Source: Dimorphilus gyrociliatus (lineage: Eukaryota; Annelida; Polychaeta; Dinophilidae). Taken from it: a stretch of 64,000 bases of DNA. The stretch is taken from NCBI GenBank assembly GCA_904063045.1, contig CAJFCJ010000003.1, positions 372,001 through 436,000 of the forward strand, in the 5' to 3' direction. The position numbers and the translations under genes were made by a program. Under the pieces are notes generated by a model that was not told the origin of the DNA, made no database searches, and worked only from the letters and a program-made list of their open reading frames with translations. Positions 1 to 11,934 of the stretch are shown here, in pieces; the first letter of the stretch is position 1, and each line of letters starts with the position of its first letter.

Positions 1-589
1 TGTACCAACTGGAAATAGGACTGCCGAGTTCACAGTGACCGCTAGCGAACAAGATCACGTAATAGAACCGATGCCTGATTTATGGGTTAAACGTGAAGAC
101 AATGGAATTATTGATAAAAAAAAATACAAATATCACAGAATGTGTGTTCCTAGCGAATGTTTTGATATTAATGTTACAATATCTCATTGTACAGAAGGAC
201 GACATTGTACATCTTACGGATATCCCGAATTATTAGTATCAAAAAATAATCCAGAAGTTAAAGTGAAGGATGAAGCTTGGAAACTTGCTGAAGGAAAAAC
301 AAGAAGTGTTAGACTACGACCAAATGACGTTAATATGGACGCTGGACACTATTACATAGGTATTTATGGTTGGTGTACAGAAGATGAACTTTGCCCACAA
401 CCACCTAAGCCAAATTGCGGACCATGTAGTAAAGCAGGAAATGTATCGTATACAATAAAAGTAGCCAGATCATCAATATCGAAGAAGAAATGTGAAAAAA
501 TTCTTAAAGAAAGAAAAAATAGCTCAAATGTAAGCGAAATATCTGCTGTATTCATTTTACTAGGATTAATAGCTAAGATGATTGTATAA
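1..589 (+). CDS. 3' end of a secreted, probably GPI-anchored protein (5' truncated by window)
   Basis: The reading frame is open from base 2 to the stop at 587-589, so this is the last exon of a gene that begins before the window; no start codon is claimed. The visible ~195 residues contain about ten cysteines, several N-glycosylation sequons and a beta-rich stretch ending in HYYIGIYGWC, which resembles bacterial-type pre-peptidase C-terminal (PPC) or jelly-roll extracellular modules; this likeness is weak. The protein ends in a short hydrophobic tail (SAVFILLGLIAKMIV) directly after a small-residue stretch (NSSNVS) and has no cytoplasmic tail, which is the layout of a GPI-attachment signal. 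Function is not recognised. Confidence 0.6.
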   Translation, partial: VPTGNRTAEFTVTASEQDHVIEPMPDLWVKREDNGIIDKKKYKYHRMCVPSECFDINVTISHCTEGRHCTSYGYPELLVSKNNPEVKVKDEAWKLAEGKTRSVRLRPNDVNMDAGHYYIGIYGWCTEDELCPQPPKPNCGPCSKAGNVSYTIKVARSSISKKKCEKILKERKNSSNVSEISAVFILLGLIAKMIV

Positions 590-859
590 CTTTTTATTAT
601 AAATACAGTATTTTCATATTATTTAAGCTTTGATTCTTATGGGATAAATAGACATAAAATAGGACATTTCTAATTACTAAAAGTATAAAAAAAGAAAGCC
701 AGGAATAGTCATATTTAAATATTTATGACTTGATGATCAGACAGAGAGAAAGATGAGGCGTAGGTGGCGAGGGAGGATAAGTCAGGAAGGATAATACTGT
801 GGAAAGTGAAAATACTGATACTGTATTATCTTTATCGATTTTTATTATATGAAACTGTC

Positions 860-2762
860 TCAATCATATTCTATTATCATTATTTCCTCTTCGTGTCCAA
901 TTTCTAGGCGTCTGGCTATCCTATTAAAAGAGAAATATAAGCCAAGTTATAATTTATACTTAATAGATTGAAACAAAAGTTAATGATATACATAAGAATT
1001 GTTATACTTACACTGCTATACCGATAGCTATGAGTACTATTACACCGGCTATTAGAAACGTCAATCCTGGAAATATAAATGCAGTATGGGCAAATATTTG
1101 ATTAAGCACAAGCCCGCCAAGTAATTCTGCACATGTATCTAATATTGAAGCTCCCGAAAATAAGGCTCCTATTAAAATAAAAAATAAATAAATCCATCTT
1201 ACGTAAACTCTATTATCTTATTTCTTATTCTAACCTTGTTGCTTGTTGGTGACTAATATTGATAGATAACCCCTCATTACGGAAAATCCTATGAGACTCC
1301 CACTCCCTATAAAAATACCTGAAAAGATAAGATGAAAAACATTTCATTATCGATTCTTTAATAGGAAATATTAAAAATAATTGTAAAGAAAAACACATAC
1401 TTAAATAGATGACCCAATCATATAATACGAAAGATTGGACAAAATTCGATAAGCAGCAGCTAGTCATTCCAACTATAGCCAATGATATCAAGCTCAATCG
1501 TCTTCCAAGAGTTATTAATAAAATGAGAGCACTTACTGTATAAAGTGCTGAAGAGACTCCCGAAAATACTCCTATTCGAACAGCTTTCCATTTAAGAGGC
1601 GGAGATTGAATTCTAAGTAACAATGGCATTAATTTACCACTAAAGGCAGCAAAGTAGAGAAAGAAAGAAGCTGAGCATATTCGAAGGATTTTCCCCCGCA
1701 AACCACTTTGAAAGAAGACATCGTAGACGGTACGAAAATGTTCTTTTCTAAAGAAAGACTTTGCTTTTGTTACATCGGGTGAAACGACAAGAGATTCAGG
1801 TATAATAAATGTGTAGATGAGAGAGAAGGTATAAATTGCTAACATTCCAAAACAAGGCTGCAGGAATCCCGTTTTATCAATCCAAACACCGACTAGAATA
1901 GAATACATTGATGACACAAGAATCATTATCACTTCGGCAACAACAATCCTGGGAATGCGCTCTTCTAATGGAACTCTATCAGCAATGTAGGAAAATGATC
2001 CGAATAGAAAACTCTATTTTTTATTTTTAAGTATTATTATTAAAATCTTCAGGAAACTTATTAAGCCTATATAGTTTTGATATTTACTTGTAATTAATGA
2101 AAGCTCAAATGGAAAATATGAATATTAAATGTCTTATATAATACTGTTAATACTTGTAATAATAATAACAACAGTAGTGGTAATCGTAGTGGTAGTACTA
2201 GTCGTAGTGAAAATAGCATTAATATTAATAATAATACTTTTGCTCCTCCACATAGCCCTCCAATCAGCTTACTTAAGTATAATAGATAAATGTTTAATTT
2301 AAAATAGACAATGAATACTAGTAAGACAGTTTCTGCAAATTGTCCTATTAATCCAGCATACATTACTGGCTTTCTTCCTATCACATCACTCCAAGGACCA
2401 AATAATGTTATAGTAAATAATATTGGCACACTTTGAAAGATGTTTAAATAGAATAAAAAAAATGCAGCATTTTTTATGTCTAGTATATGCATGGCAGCTT
2501 TTTGACTCACATTTCCATGAATAACTTTCATAACATTGATTGGATGGGAAGTATTCAAGTGTTCTAATCGAATATCTTTGTAATAATTCGAAACAAATTG
2601 AGCTAATATAGCTGGTTTTGTTGTTACAGCAGCAAACACGAGAAATATAATCGGCTCTAAAAGATATTTGCAATCAAAGAAAGTCTTTTTCTTCTTCTCA
2701 ATTAGACTAGTCTCTTCCTTTCCATCTGTACTCTCATCCGATGTCGTTTTATCGTCAGCCAT
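860..2762 (-). CDS. SLC46-family (proton-coupled folate transporter-like) major facilitator transporter
   Basis: Five exons: 2762-2238, 2013-1401, 1318-1235, 1168-1012, 920-860; sum 1,440 nt, giving 479 residues, usual for SLC46. The start ATG is at 2762. After a hydrophilic acidic/Lys-rich N-terminus come about 12 membrane segments. The loop between helices 2 and 3 carries the MFS motif GPWSDVIGRKP. The stretch LIGGLCGGAK followed across intron 1 by SFLFGSFSYIADR matches the helix 4-5 region characteristic of SLC46 (GGLSGG...CFSYVAD in the family). The family moves folates, haem or peptidoglycan fragments with protons across plasma or endolysosomal membranes; substrate here is unknown. Introns are short and GT-AG. 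Confidence in the family is high; the exact paralogue cannot be assigned. Confidence 0.82.
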
Positions 2763-4352
2763 CGCTTTTAAATATTGTTTTTGATATTCATTGAATAAGT
2801 CTTGCTTTCTCTTTTAATTTATTAATAAAATAAACTCATTACCTTTCTCTATCTTTCTTTTCTCTTCCGTATTTATTTTTCTCTCACAGTTTTTATATTT
2901 TCATTTTCCTTATTTAATCACATCAATACGGAATACGGACTAATGAATCAAGCCTTACTAATTTTTTTGTTAATAAATTCTACCAACATATGTGAATTTA
3001 TCTTTTTTTAGATTGTTTATTCCTTTTCAAATAGAGAGATTTTCGTGGATGATAAAAATTATATGAAAATAGATTATTGATTTTAAATTCCAAGCGCTAA
3101 CTGTTAATGAGGTAATATGAGAGAGAGAGAGAGAGGAAGAGGGAGTAATCTAATAGTTTCCTAGTCTTCTTTCTAAATGAATATATTAGATAAATGGGGG
3201 ATGGTTAGGTAAAGTTTTCTTTCATTTTTCAGGTTTAGCCCCTTGATAAATTGTTGAAAAGTGTTGATAAATATTAGACAATAGTTGTATACTTGTATTC
3301 ATTTCGCGCATTCCGCTTAGCGTTCATAAGTGGATTTATCTTATTCATAATGAAATATTAATTATTATGGCTAAGAGCGAATATACAAATATGAATCTAT
3401 TATAATAAAAACATTTCTCATAAATAATGTTACTTTAGTAAACAAAGCTTACTATTTAAAGCGTTAGGTCAGTAGGACACTACGAACAGTTGAGTTACTG
3501 AATACTTGTACAGTTTCCTTTACTTTTGATATTTAATAAGCGTAATTTAATGTTAAAAGCCACCAGTCTCTCACACTATATGCGTTATATATATGCTAGA
3601 TGCTCTCTATACAACATAGATACGTGTATACAAGTGAAGTATACAGGATATGCAAACTCGTATACAGAATAATACAATAAGAACATTTTATCAATTTTAT
3701 TGATCCTGTCTGACTATATACAGTATATAAATATTGCTGTTGTTTGGTAGAATATCATCATAATTACATTAATTCCTTTATAATCAATAGAGTCCCTGGA
3801 AAAACTAACAAAGGTTTCCTAAGACAGTAGTCCAATTATTCAAAAGAGAATGATAATAAAAGATAATTTTTCTTATTTATTTGTTACTTTATTATAAAGA
3901 GTTTTTAGAATTATCAATAGTGTAAAATTCATAGGTAAAATTTGTTGCAATTTTCCTTCTATCAAAGAATATATGATTATATATATATACTGTTATATGC
4001 GTAGTCTCTCTCTCTCTCTCTCTCTATCTCCCTCTTCAACGGTCCCTTCCTTCTATTCATCTCCTATCTCTCATTTTGTCAGGTTTTATTCGTTACATGT
4101 CATTTAATAATTTAGTATAGTTATTTTTTACTTGAAAAGACACATCAATATATCAATTAACCTTTTAACATAGAAGTAATAAAAGTCCTTTTTTTCACAG
4201 ACGAGTGTAATTTACATAAAATTCAATTAATTGTTAGTCTTATATTCAAATATAACAATAGGGAATTTCAATATATTTTTTGGGTATCAAATAACCAAAT
4301 TAAAATATAAGGTAGAGAAAATACAACAATAAGCATATTTTTAACATTCAGA
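2763..4352. other. Intergenic region between two divergent genes
   Basis: No supportable gene. This 1.6 kb lies between the 5' ends of the SLC46-type gene (-) and the antistasin-repeat gene (+), so it should hold both promoters. It is AT-rich with a GA tract near 3120-3135, a TC tract at 4005-4025 and one copy of the motif TATACAGTATA at 3717-3727. Confidence 0.6.
4005..4025. repeat. (TC)n microsatellite
   Basis: Uninterrupted TC dinucleotide run upstream of the antistasin-repeat gene. Confidence 0.9.
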
Positions 4353-6426
4353 ATGAACCTTTTGCACTGGTATATTACCGCCGTATTTCTCTTTACCTAC
4401 ACTAAAAGTCAAAGTATACCCTTTTGATTAATTCTTAATTGAAAGAAGATTAATAATTTATGATTTTTAATCCTTTCTTTTTATTATCAATTACAATTTA
4501 TATATATATATATATATATAAATACTGTATGTATTCTCTTTCTACTATTTAGTAAGATGTCCTGCAATAAGGTGTGCTGCTAGTTGCCCTCATGGTTTTG
4601 CTAAAGATGAAGCAGGTTGTAACACATGTAACTGCGTGAAAGTTGAACCAAAAAGTAAGTCAATATTTTACCTTGATCTATACATTAATAAATAGTCCGG
4701 TAGTTAATTTCCTCTGTAATAATAATATTGATAATTATTTTACTATTATTATTGAAAGTAGCTATAGTTCCATCATTTTATTTTTTTCGTTATGCCTAAT
4801 GAACTTGTACGGTTTATTAGAGAAATTGTGCTCACCTATTGCTTGTCTGTTACGGTGCGAAAAAGGCTTGGCAAAGGACGAAAATGGCTGTCCGATGTGT
4901 AAATGCATTGGACCTTGTGATAATAAAGAGTGCGGGAAGGATGAATTATGCGTGGAAAAGGAAGTAGCTTGTCTCAGCCCACCGTGCAACCCAGTAGGAG
5001 AATGTTTAAAAACGAAAGGTTATTAAGACACATTTGTAATATTAGAATATGTAATATCACCATTTCAGAGAAATATATTTCCTTTTCTATCAATGAGTTC
5101 TTTTTTTAGTTTTGTCCTTTTTTTTAATAAGTAAAAACACTAAACTTTTTTCCTTTCATCGGGAAAAGCAGACTCTGGAACACATAATAGACGTCCTTGC
5201 CCTATACAAGAATGTGTCATGGCATGCCGGTATGGACAAAAACTCGATGAGAACAATTGCACAATTTGCGAATGTGCCAATATTTGTACTGATCATCAGT
5301 GTCCATCAGACGCGAACTGCACTGAAGACAAAAGTCATTGCGGAGAGGGTGAAGCTTGTTACCCTATTCCAAAGTGTATACAATCGGAAGGTTATTTTCT
5401 TTTATTCTATTTACATCTTTGAATAAATAAGTTTTCTTTTTATAAAGAAACCCAAACTACTTTTATTCCTTCATTAACTACAAGTTTAATTAAGAACGGA
5501 GAGGAAATAGTTGAAGAGTGCGAGCCAGAAAATTGTCAAAAACCCTGCCCACACGGCTACAAATTGGATTCTAAGGGTTGTAGAACGTGCGAATGTATAG
5601 ATATCTGCAAGGTAAGATGAGTAATGATTCTTGTTAGAAATATATATTGTGATATTATAATATGATATTTCAATGTAAAACAAAGAAAGCCAATATCTTT
5701 ATAAACTGTACTTGGAATTTTTATACTCTATAATTCTATAGGATGTTGTTTGCGAAGGGGAGAGTTATTGCAAAGTTGAAAAGGACTGTGCTGACGGCCA
5801 TTGTATATACTATCCAGAGTGTAAAGGTCAATTATAGCTCTTTTAATTAAACTATATATATATATATATACTAATATGTATTTCTTTCATAAGATATATT
5901 CAATTATTAATTTTAGAACCCGTCGTTTGTCCACAAATAATATGCGATTCCAGTCAATGCGCATATGGATTAAAGGAAGTGGACGGTTGCGCAATATGTG
6001 ATTGCGCGTCTGATCCTTGCCAGGTAATGATGATCCCTTTGACTTATATAATTATAGTTAAATTACTAATTAGTATACAAATAGGTTTAAATATTAAATT
6101 TTTGAACTGTTAACGATGTTTACTCATTCTTTCTCTATCTGTCAATGCTTTTTCAGAATGTCGTTTGCGCAGACAGGAGTGTAAATTGTTCTACCGATTG
6201 CTCTCAAGAACACACCTGCAAACCAATTTGTAAAGTAATTAGTAATATAGCTGATCACAGGCCAAGGTTTTTGATATCAATAAAAGCCATAATCGTTATT
6301 TGTTCTGGCTGTATTGCATTGATTTTAATGTCAATTCTCTTTGTAATTTTCTTGTGTGTTAAAAGAAGAGATAGTCATCAATCGAAATTTGTGATTCAAA
6401 ATGAAAGTCAAAGTACAAAAGTTTAA
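4353..6426 (+). CDS. Single-pass membrane protein with five antistasin-like domains
   Basis: Eight exons: 4353-4413, 4553-4654, 4821-5018, 5169-5390, 5448-5611, 5742-5826, 5917-6023, 6157-6426; sum 1,209 nt = 402 residues. It starts with a signal peptide (MNLLHWYITAVFLFTYTKSQ). Five modules then follow the antistasin pattern with Cys-x3-Cys-x2-G-x-6-D-x-x-GC-x2-C-x-C; examples are CPHGFAKDEAGCNTCNC, CEKGLAKDENGCPMCKC and CPHGYKLDSKGCRTCEC. Modules 2 and 3 are followed by a second Cys-rich segment (e.g. CGKDELCVEKEVACLSPPC). Near the C-terminus a hydrophobic helix (AIIVICSGCIALILMSILFV) is followed by a basic KRR stop-transfer and a short tail. Antistasin modules are protease-inhibitor folds best known from leeches but also occur in other invertebrates; inhibition here is not shown. 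The membrane anchor is unusual for a family mostly known as secreted. Splice sites are all GT-AG. Confidence 0.85.
4499..4521. repeat. (TA)n microsatellite in intron 1 of the antistasin-repeat gene
   Basis: Pure TA run lying just before the acceptor of exon 2 (4551-4552). Confidence 0.85.
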
Positions 6427-7895
6427 AATATATAATGAAGAATATTTTTATTTGTTAATAAATTAACAATAAATTGCATTTATTCGAATTTACTGTACAT
6501 CATTTACTTGTATTATTATCATTTTGAACAATTAATTTTTATATGTCTCTCTCTTTCATTCGTATTATCAAACTAATTCATAGTTGAATGATAAATAAGT
6601 TTACTGGAAATCAGTAAAAAAAACAATTTATGTAAATTATGAAATCAGGACATAACAAATAGCGTACTATGTTCCCTTTTCAAAAGTAGTTCAATACAGA
6701 TGTTCAAAATCACACAAGACTTTGCATTGGAGGGTTTTTTTTGTCATAATTTCTAACATATAACTGAATACCGTTGTTATTTTCAAAAAAGAGGTCAGAA
6801 GATAAGTCAAAAACATTGTCTATATCGAAGTAGACATTTATACATTTTCATAGAGTTCTAGAGTCTCCATCTGCAGGCTAAAGAATAATTTTCAGTGATT
6901 ATTTCACTACGTTACCATAATACAATAGATAATTAACAATAAAAACATTGCAGAATATTAACATTACATGAAATTTTAACTTTAATAGAATTTAAACGAA
7001 AATTTCTACAAGAGATATATAGAAAGTGATAGAAGAAGGATTTTATAGGATTCGCATCAACACAATTCCTCTTTGGAATACAGCAGACAGAAATATAATT
7101 AATAAGGCTGAAAGCAACAGAAAAAATGAACATGATAAAACTACATGACATTTATTATGATATAAATAAAAGCCTTTTAATAACAATCCAAGTATCTATA
7201 TAAAATAAAAACCTACTTGAGTATCAAGTTTAATTACTAAATATGACTTGAAACAAGGTTTCTTATACAATATAAAAAAGTAAATTACATTCGAGATATA
7301 CATTGCTATTTGTACATTATTCCTTGTTTTTTATATATAATTCTTCAAGTTTTAAAACATTGTCTCTTCATAAAAACAGCGGAATACAAAAAATAAAGAT
7401 AATCATAACTAAAACAGCATATTCAATAATTTAATTAAAAGATAATATTGAAATAAATCACGAATAAATGCTTCTTCTTCTTTTCTTTTTTTATTATTAT
7501 TATAGATTTCTTTTTATATTAAATCCACAAAATACTAAATATCTTAGGCGTTCTCTAAAGTTGTATTTTTCTTTCTCTTTAACCTCTTCATTTCTAGGTA
7601 CAACAGTCCTTGACTTGTAAAACGAAAAAGAACTCAAAAGTTATTTCGTAATCATTCTCCCCTACATGATTAATATATAAATCATAATGTCCTTTTCATC
7701 CTATAATCTTCTAAGAAAATCACCTAGTTTTTAAATCTTAATTATCAGTCATTCAAAGAGTTGGATAAAGTAAAAAGAAAAAAAGATTATTAAAATTAGA
7801 AATTAATAAATGACTCTTATCTTTAATGATGTTCAACAAAATGAATGAAAATCGACATACGTTGTAAGAATCGTCGAAACAATTTCGACACAAGA
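6427..7895. other. Intergenic region between convergent genes
   Basis: Holds the 3' flanks of the antistasin-repeat gene (+) and the chitin-binding gene (-). AATAAA-type polyadenylation signals are visible soon after the stop at 6426 (6458-6475). No other gene is supported. Confidence 0.6.
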
Positions 7896-8483
7896 TTATA
7901 TATAAGAATTCCTATTGTTCCAATTTAAGTCATTTAATGTAGTATTTTTTCGTGTACATCTGACAACTAAAAGAATGAAACTTATTATAAACAAGAGTGG
8001 AATCATCACAAGAACAACTATGAGGGCTATGTTGCTAGAGTTACCATCCTCAGCTTCTCCATCATCGCTATAAAGTTTTATATAACGTAGAGGGGTTAGT
8101 AGCTTCTTTTGATTTACTTCAACAGAGTAAAAAATTTTCTTTGTCAGAGAACAATATTCCCTTTCAGGTGTAAAACATTTAACTTGTTTAAAATCGAGAC
8201 ACTTTCTCGACTTTTCATCAAATATTAGCTGCTTCGAGCAAGATTTCTCCGACCAGAATAATCCTGATGATCCGTTCTCACAGATTAAATACTTGGTACA
8301 GTTACTCTTATGAGGTCTTCTAGAACCTTCTTTACATGGTAGAAATAGTTCTATACATTCCTGACCATTTTCCTTTGCTTTAATGTTGTCCGCTCTGGTA
8401 ACATTAGATGAAGTAGATATTCCACGAGATAAATTCATAATAGAAATGATTAAAACAATTGAATAATATAGTTTGTAGTACAT
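7896..8483 (-). CDS. Small type I membrane protein with one chitin-binding (CBM14/peritrophin-A) domain
   Basis: Single exon of 195 codons from ATG 8483 to the stop at 7896. Residues 1-24 form a signal peptide. Residues ~41-103 hold the cysteine pattern of a type 2 chitin-binding (CBM14) domain: C-x11-C-x5-C, then C, then a GL/QLIFD-like segment (KQLIFDEKSRKC) and a final VKC. A membrane helix follows at ~150-172 (IALIVVLVMIPLLFIISFIL) with a basic RCTRKN stop-transfer and a ~20-residue cytoplasmic tail. CBM14 domains bind chitin in gut linings, cuticle and egg coats; a membrane-tethered copy suggests surface attachment to, or sensing of, chitin. That role is inferred. No introns. Confidence 0.75.
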   Translation of the reverse strand: MYYKLYYSIVLIISIMNLSRGISTSSNVTRADNIKAKENGQECIELFLPCKEGSRRPHKSNCTKYLICENGSSGLFWSEKSCSKQLIFDEKSRKCLDFKQVKCFTPEREYCSLTKKIFYSVEVNQKKLLTPLRYIKLYSDDGEAEDGNSSNIALIVVLVMIPLLFIISFILLVVRCTRKNTTLNDLNWNNRNSYI

Positions 8484-9941
8484 TTTGCAATTTTTTAGTT
8501 AACCAGGAAGATATCTATGCAGTTGCTAGAATAATCTGACTAAAACCTTGCATTGAATAGATTATATAGATTCTACTTTCTCTTCTTCCATTGTGTCTAT
8601 TGAAATATTTATTTTAATATATTTCCACTTAACTGATATCTAATAAAAAACAGAATTCAACATTTAAAGATGTGTTTAAGAGTATTCTGAAAGATCATTA
8701 TTGAAGAATGTATACAATTTATTTGAAGATTTTTATTTTCTCTTTCAAGCATACGTTAATATAGTTTTTTTTGATTCTTTCTTAGTAGGAGTCTTAAGCT
8801 CTTATGAGATCATAAACGACTGCTTTTGAGCATGTTATTTTAGCTTAATCTCTCTAAATGACCTGACTTTTTCAATATTCAATGAATTTTTTTATAATAG
8901 ATAATTTATCCTCACTGCAAGCGACGTAACTACGATAAAGAGGTTACATTGCGTAGTACATAGATATATAGAGGAATGAGGGGAAAAACCTTTAAGAGCA
9001 CTGCTAATATTCAAATTTTTGCTTCCTGCTTTAAAAGGATATTAGTCATTTGCTGAATAAGAAAAAGATTAAAAAAGGGTAGATTTTTTAAATATATCTG
9101 CTGAATATGAAAGAAATGAAATCGCCAACTATTCAAATTTTCATTCAAAATGATATTATTCATTGCTGAATGAAAAAAGGTAAAGAAGAGAAAAGGGAGG
9201 ATAGATTTTTAAAATATTCATTTGGGATCTCCCATTTTAAAGATATTTTCTATTCAAGATTGCACTTATAGTCCAGTTTTATAAAAGGAAAATGACTAAA
9301 GCGAAGATATACACCTGACATCTTCAATCTAACTCTATTCCTCATTTGATTCACTTTTTCCTTCATTTTAATTTCATTATTAGTAATCTTAATATAATCT
9401 TTATATAAATAATTCCAACAAAATTTATCAATGCATGTATTCAAAAAGACATTAAAGTAAAAAAAAAAAACAAGGGAAGAATGAAAACCGCAAGATGGCG
9501 ATTATCGTAAATTTTAGTATTCATACGCAATAAAAGAAAGTTCTGTAAAGATATAGAATTTATTATTATAATACGTTGAGAAGGTTCGACAAATTTTATA
9601 TTTATTAATTATATAAAGAAAAAATATACAATTTCCTTTGTAATTAACACGAAAATCATTTCATTTAAATAGGCCTATATTTAAATAAATATATAAACTC
9701 TGCAACAAAACCGCCGTCATTGAGTAATTTTCGGAAAATTCTTTTTCGACGAATCATAAGCGCCTTCTGAATAATTACAGAATAGAGTATAAATTGCTCG
9801 GCCAAAGTAATCTGTATTATTCCGCGGATCAATACGCGACCCTTTGAAAGAGTATCGCAACTTGACGACAGTGTCAACACATACTGGTTAAATATTCTCG
9901 ATCATTTTGAATTCTGAAGCCGTCAAGAACGTTCGAATATC
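8484..9941. other. Intergenic region between divergent genes
   Basis: No gene is supported. It contains the 5' flanks of the chitin-binding gene (-) and the Cys-rich gene (+), and a degenerate tandem duplication at 9009-9225 listed separately. A TATA-like stretch (TATAAA/TATTTAAATAAATATATAAA) lies near 9670-9695. Confidence 0.5.
9009..9225. repeat. Degenerate tandem duplication, two units about 122 bp apart
   Basis: Unit 1 starts ATTCAAATTTTTGCTTC at 9009 and unit 2 starts ATTCAAATTTTCATTC at 9131. Both continue with matching blocks: a TTAGTCATTTGCTGAAT / TTATTCATTGCTGAAT block, an A-rich AAAAAAGG block, and GGGTAGATTTTTTAAA / GGATAGATTTTTAAAA. The copies differ by small indels and substitutions. 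Confidence 0.6.
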
Positions 9942-11934
9942 ATGAAACTTTTCGTTTGCGCTGTTGCTTTATGCTTAGTTGCAGTTTCTTTTTGTGCTGA
10001 TAAAAAACCAGGAGAATCATGTACAAAGGATGATAAATGCACTTTAGAATCGGAATGTAAGAGAACAGATTCATACTGTCCAGAGATGAAATGTCACTGT
10101 AAGGAAAATAAGGTTGCAGAGAATAAAAAATGCGTAGATGCAGAGAAACCGAGTTAGTTTTTTTATTTCATGTACATTGCTATGTGTATATTTAAAAAGT
10201 TCTTTTTCCCATCAACAGAAGTTATGTATGACGGCATATGTGCAAAAACAGAAGACTGTTACACTGGTTTGGAATGTACTGACAAAAAATGCAAATGTCC
10301 GGCAGCTAAAAAGAATTACATTGAGATAACAATGACGTGCACAGATAAAATTCTTTTTGGCAAAAATTGTAAGGACACAGCATGTGAAGGTAACAACATG
10401 GAATGTAAAGACACGAAGTGCGTATGTAAAGTTGGATTCAAGGCTAAGAACGATAAAGATAAAATATGCAGTGAGATAGATTGTAAGTATTATCATATTT
10501 TAAAAAACAGGGAAAAACTCCATAACGAATGAATAAGCTAAAAAAATTTGTACTTAACTTGAAATGTAGTACTATAAGTATTTTTCCTAATAAAATAATG
10601 AGAGAAGGAAAGAAATGATAGAAGAAGGGGAAGGAGAATATTTGAAATCTATTTGATTTAATTTTTAAAAGGAGGAAAGAGACTGAAATAATAATAAAAA
10701 GAAGATATTAAAAAGTTTACATCAGTCTATTCTTAAAAGAGCGAAAGTTGAGTTAACACTGGTTAATTTAAAAAGAAATATTTATAATGGTAACTTTTTA
10801 GGGAAATTTTTAACTTATCTAACATTTTTTATATTAGTTTTATAGGAGAATTAACTTTTAATAAGGTTCTCTTATGGAATATAAGATAGGGCGTTGCCAT
10901 TTCAAATATGGCGTCCGAGAATGTGTCGACCACGTCGGCGCGCATTTTTAGGGTTTGGCCTACGGTCTGTAAACACAAAGGGGGAAAGTTGTATTCTTTA
11001 TGAGTAAGGTAAAGGAAATAATGTGTCAGTCGGTTAAGGTGTCTTTTGAATAGAGGAATATGAACATGAGTCATATTATTCACTCAGCGGAACGCCTTGA
11101 TACTTCCTTTATTTTAAAGAGAGCAGTGTTAACAATGCTAGTTAAATAAATTGTAAGGACATTAACTAAAGACAATAAGTTAAATATCAGTATATTTTTT
11201 AAGGTTAAAACTTATTTAAAATAACATTAAATCAATATTTAGGCTTAATATCTCTTTTTTTATTAATGCCATTATTAGCAGTATTATTCTTTTTACTTAT
11301 TCAGCAAGATTTTTCTTAGGCACATTATTGCCAGAGTTTGTTATCTTAGACTAGATTTGCTATAGCTCTAACATGTAATTCTAATTAACCATCTATTTCA
11401 TTTTATTTAACTTCCTTAGACGCAGGACTAGACGGTGACTGTGACAAGAAGACGTGTAATCCCATGATGGGTTTGGAGTGTACAGGTACAGGTACTCCAA
11501 AAAAATGTACCTGTCCTAAAGATACAGAGGCCAAGGAAGTTTACTATATGTCAGATAAAGTAAAAAAATGCTTGACGGCAAACGGTATATTTTTTTCTTA
11601 CTTGTGTTAATAATTGTGCAACGCTAACTCTTAAACTCTTTCCTTTAATCGTTTAGCCACCGTTAATGTTGGAAAAGACGAAGAATGTATGGCTACGTAT
11701 GATAAAGACGGTAAATATTGCAAAAAAGATCTAAAGTGTCAAAAATGCCCAGGAAGTGATGATTTGAAATGTCGGGAAGGAGAAAAAGATACATGTAAGA
11801 TAACATATAGTTTAAAAAAAGACAACATATATTAATGAATTGATTAAAACGTTTTTATAGCTGGCGTTGGACAAATGACATTTAGCATGTCTGTGGTACT
11901 CGGATGCGTCGCTTTAAGAAAATTTTTTATGTAA
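9942..11934 (+). CDS. Secreted cysteine-rich repeat protein, probably GPI-anchored (paralogue of 36367-37456)
   Basis: Five exons: 9942-10152, 10219-10482, 11420-11584, 11657-11794, 11861-11934; sum 852 nt = 283 residues. The signal peptide is MKLFVCAVALCLVAVSFCA. It is followed by about five EB/WAP-like modules of the form GESCTKDDKC...C...C-x-C, e.g. CKRTDSYCPEMKCHC and GICAKTEDCYTGLEC, then a distinct C-terminal module GKYCKKDLKCQKCPG. The protein ends in a hydrophobic segment (TFSMSVVLGCVAL) with no real cytoplasmic tail, as in GPI-attachment signals. All four introns are phase 1, so each exon is an exchangeable module. Intron 2 is unusually long (937 bp) and contains a GC-richer patch. 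The family is not recognised; Cys-rich repeats of this kind are common in secreted adhesive, defence and cuticle proteins of invertebrates. Confidence 0.8.
10860..11070. other. GC-richer island inside intron 2 of the Cys-rich gene
   Basis: This part of the 937-bp intron has clearly higher GC and several CpG dinucleotides (e.g. GACCACGTCGGCGCGC near 10928) than the flanking AT-rich DNA. On the + strand it has a small ORF from ATG 10908 to TGA 11001-11003 (31 codons, beginning MASENVSTTSAR). I cannot connect it to other exons. Confidence 0.4.
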
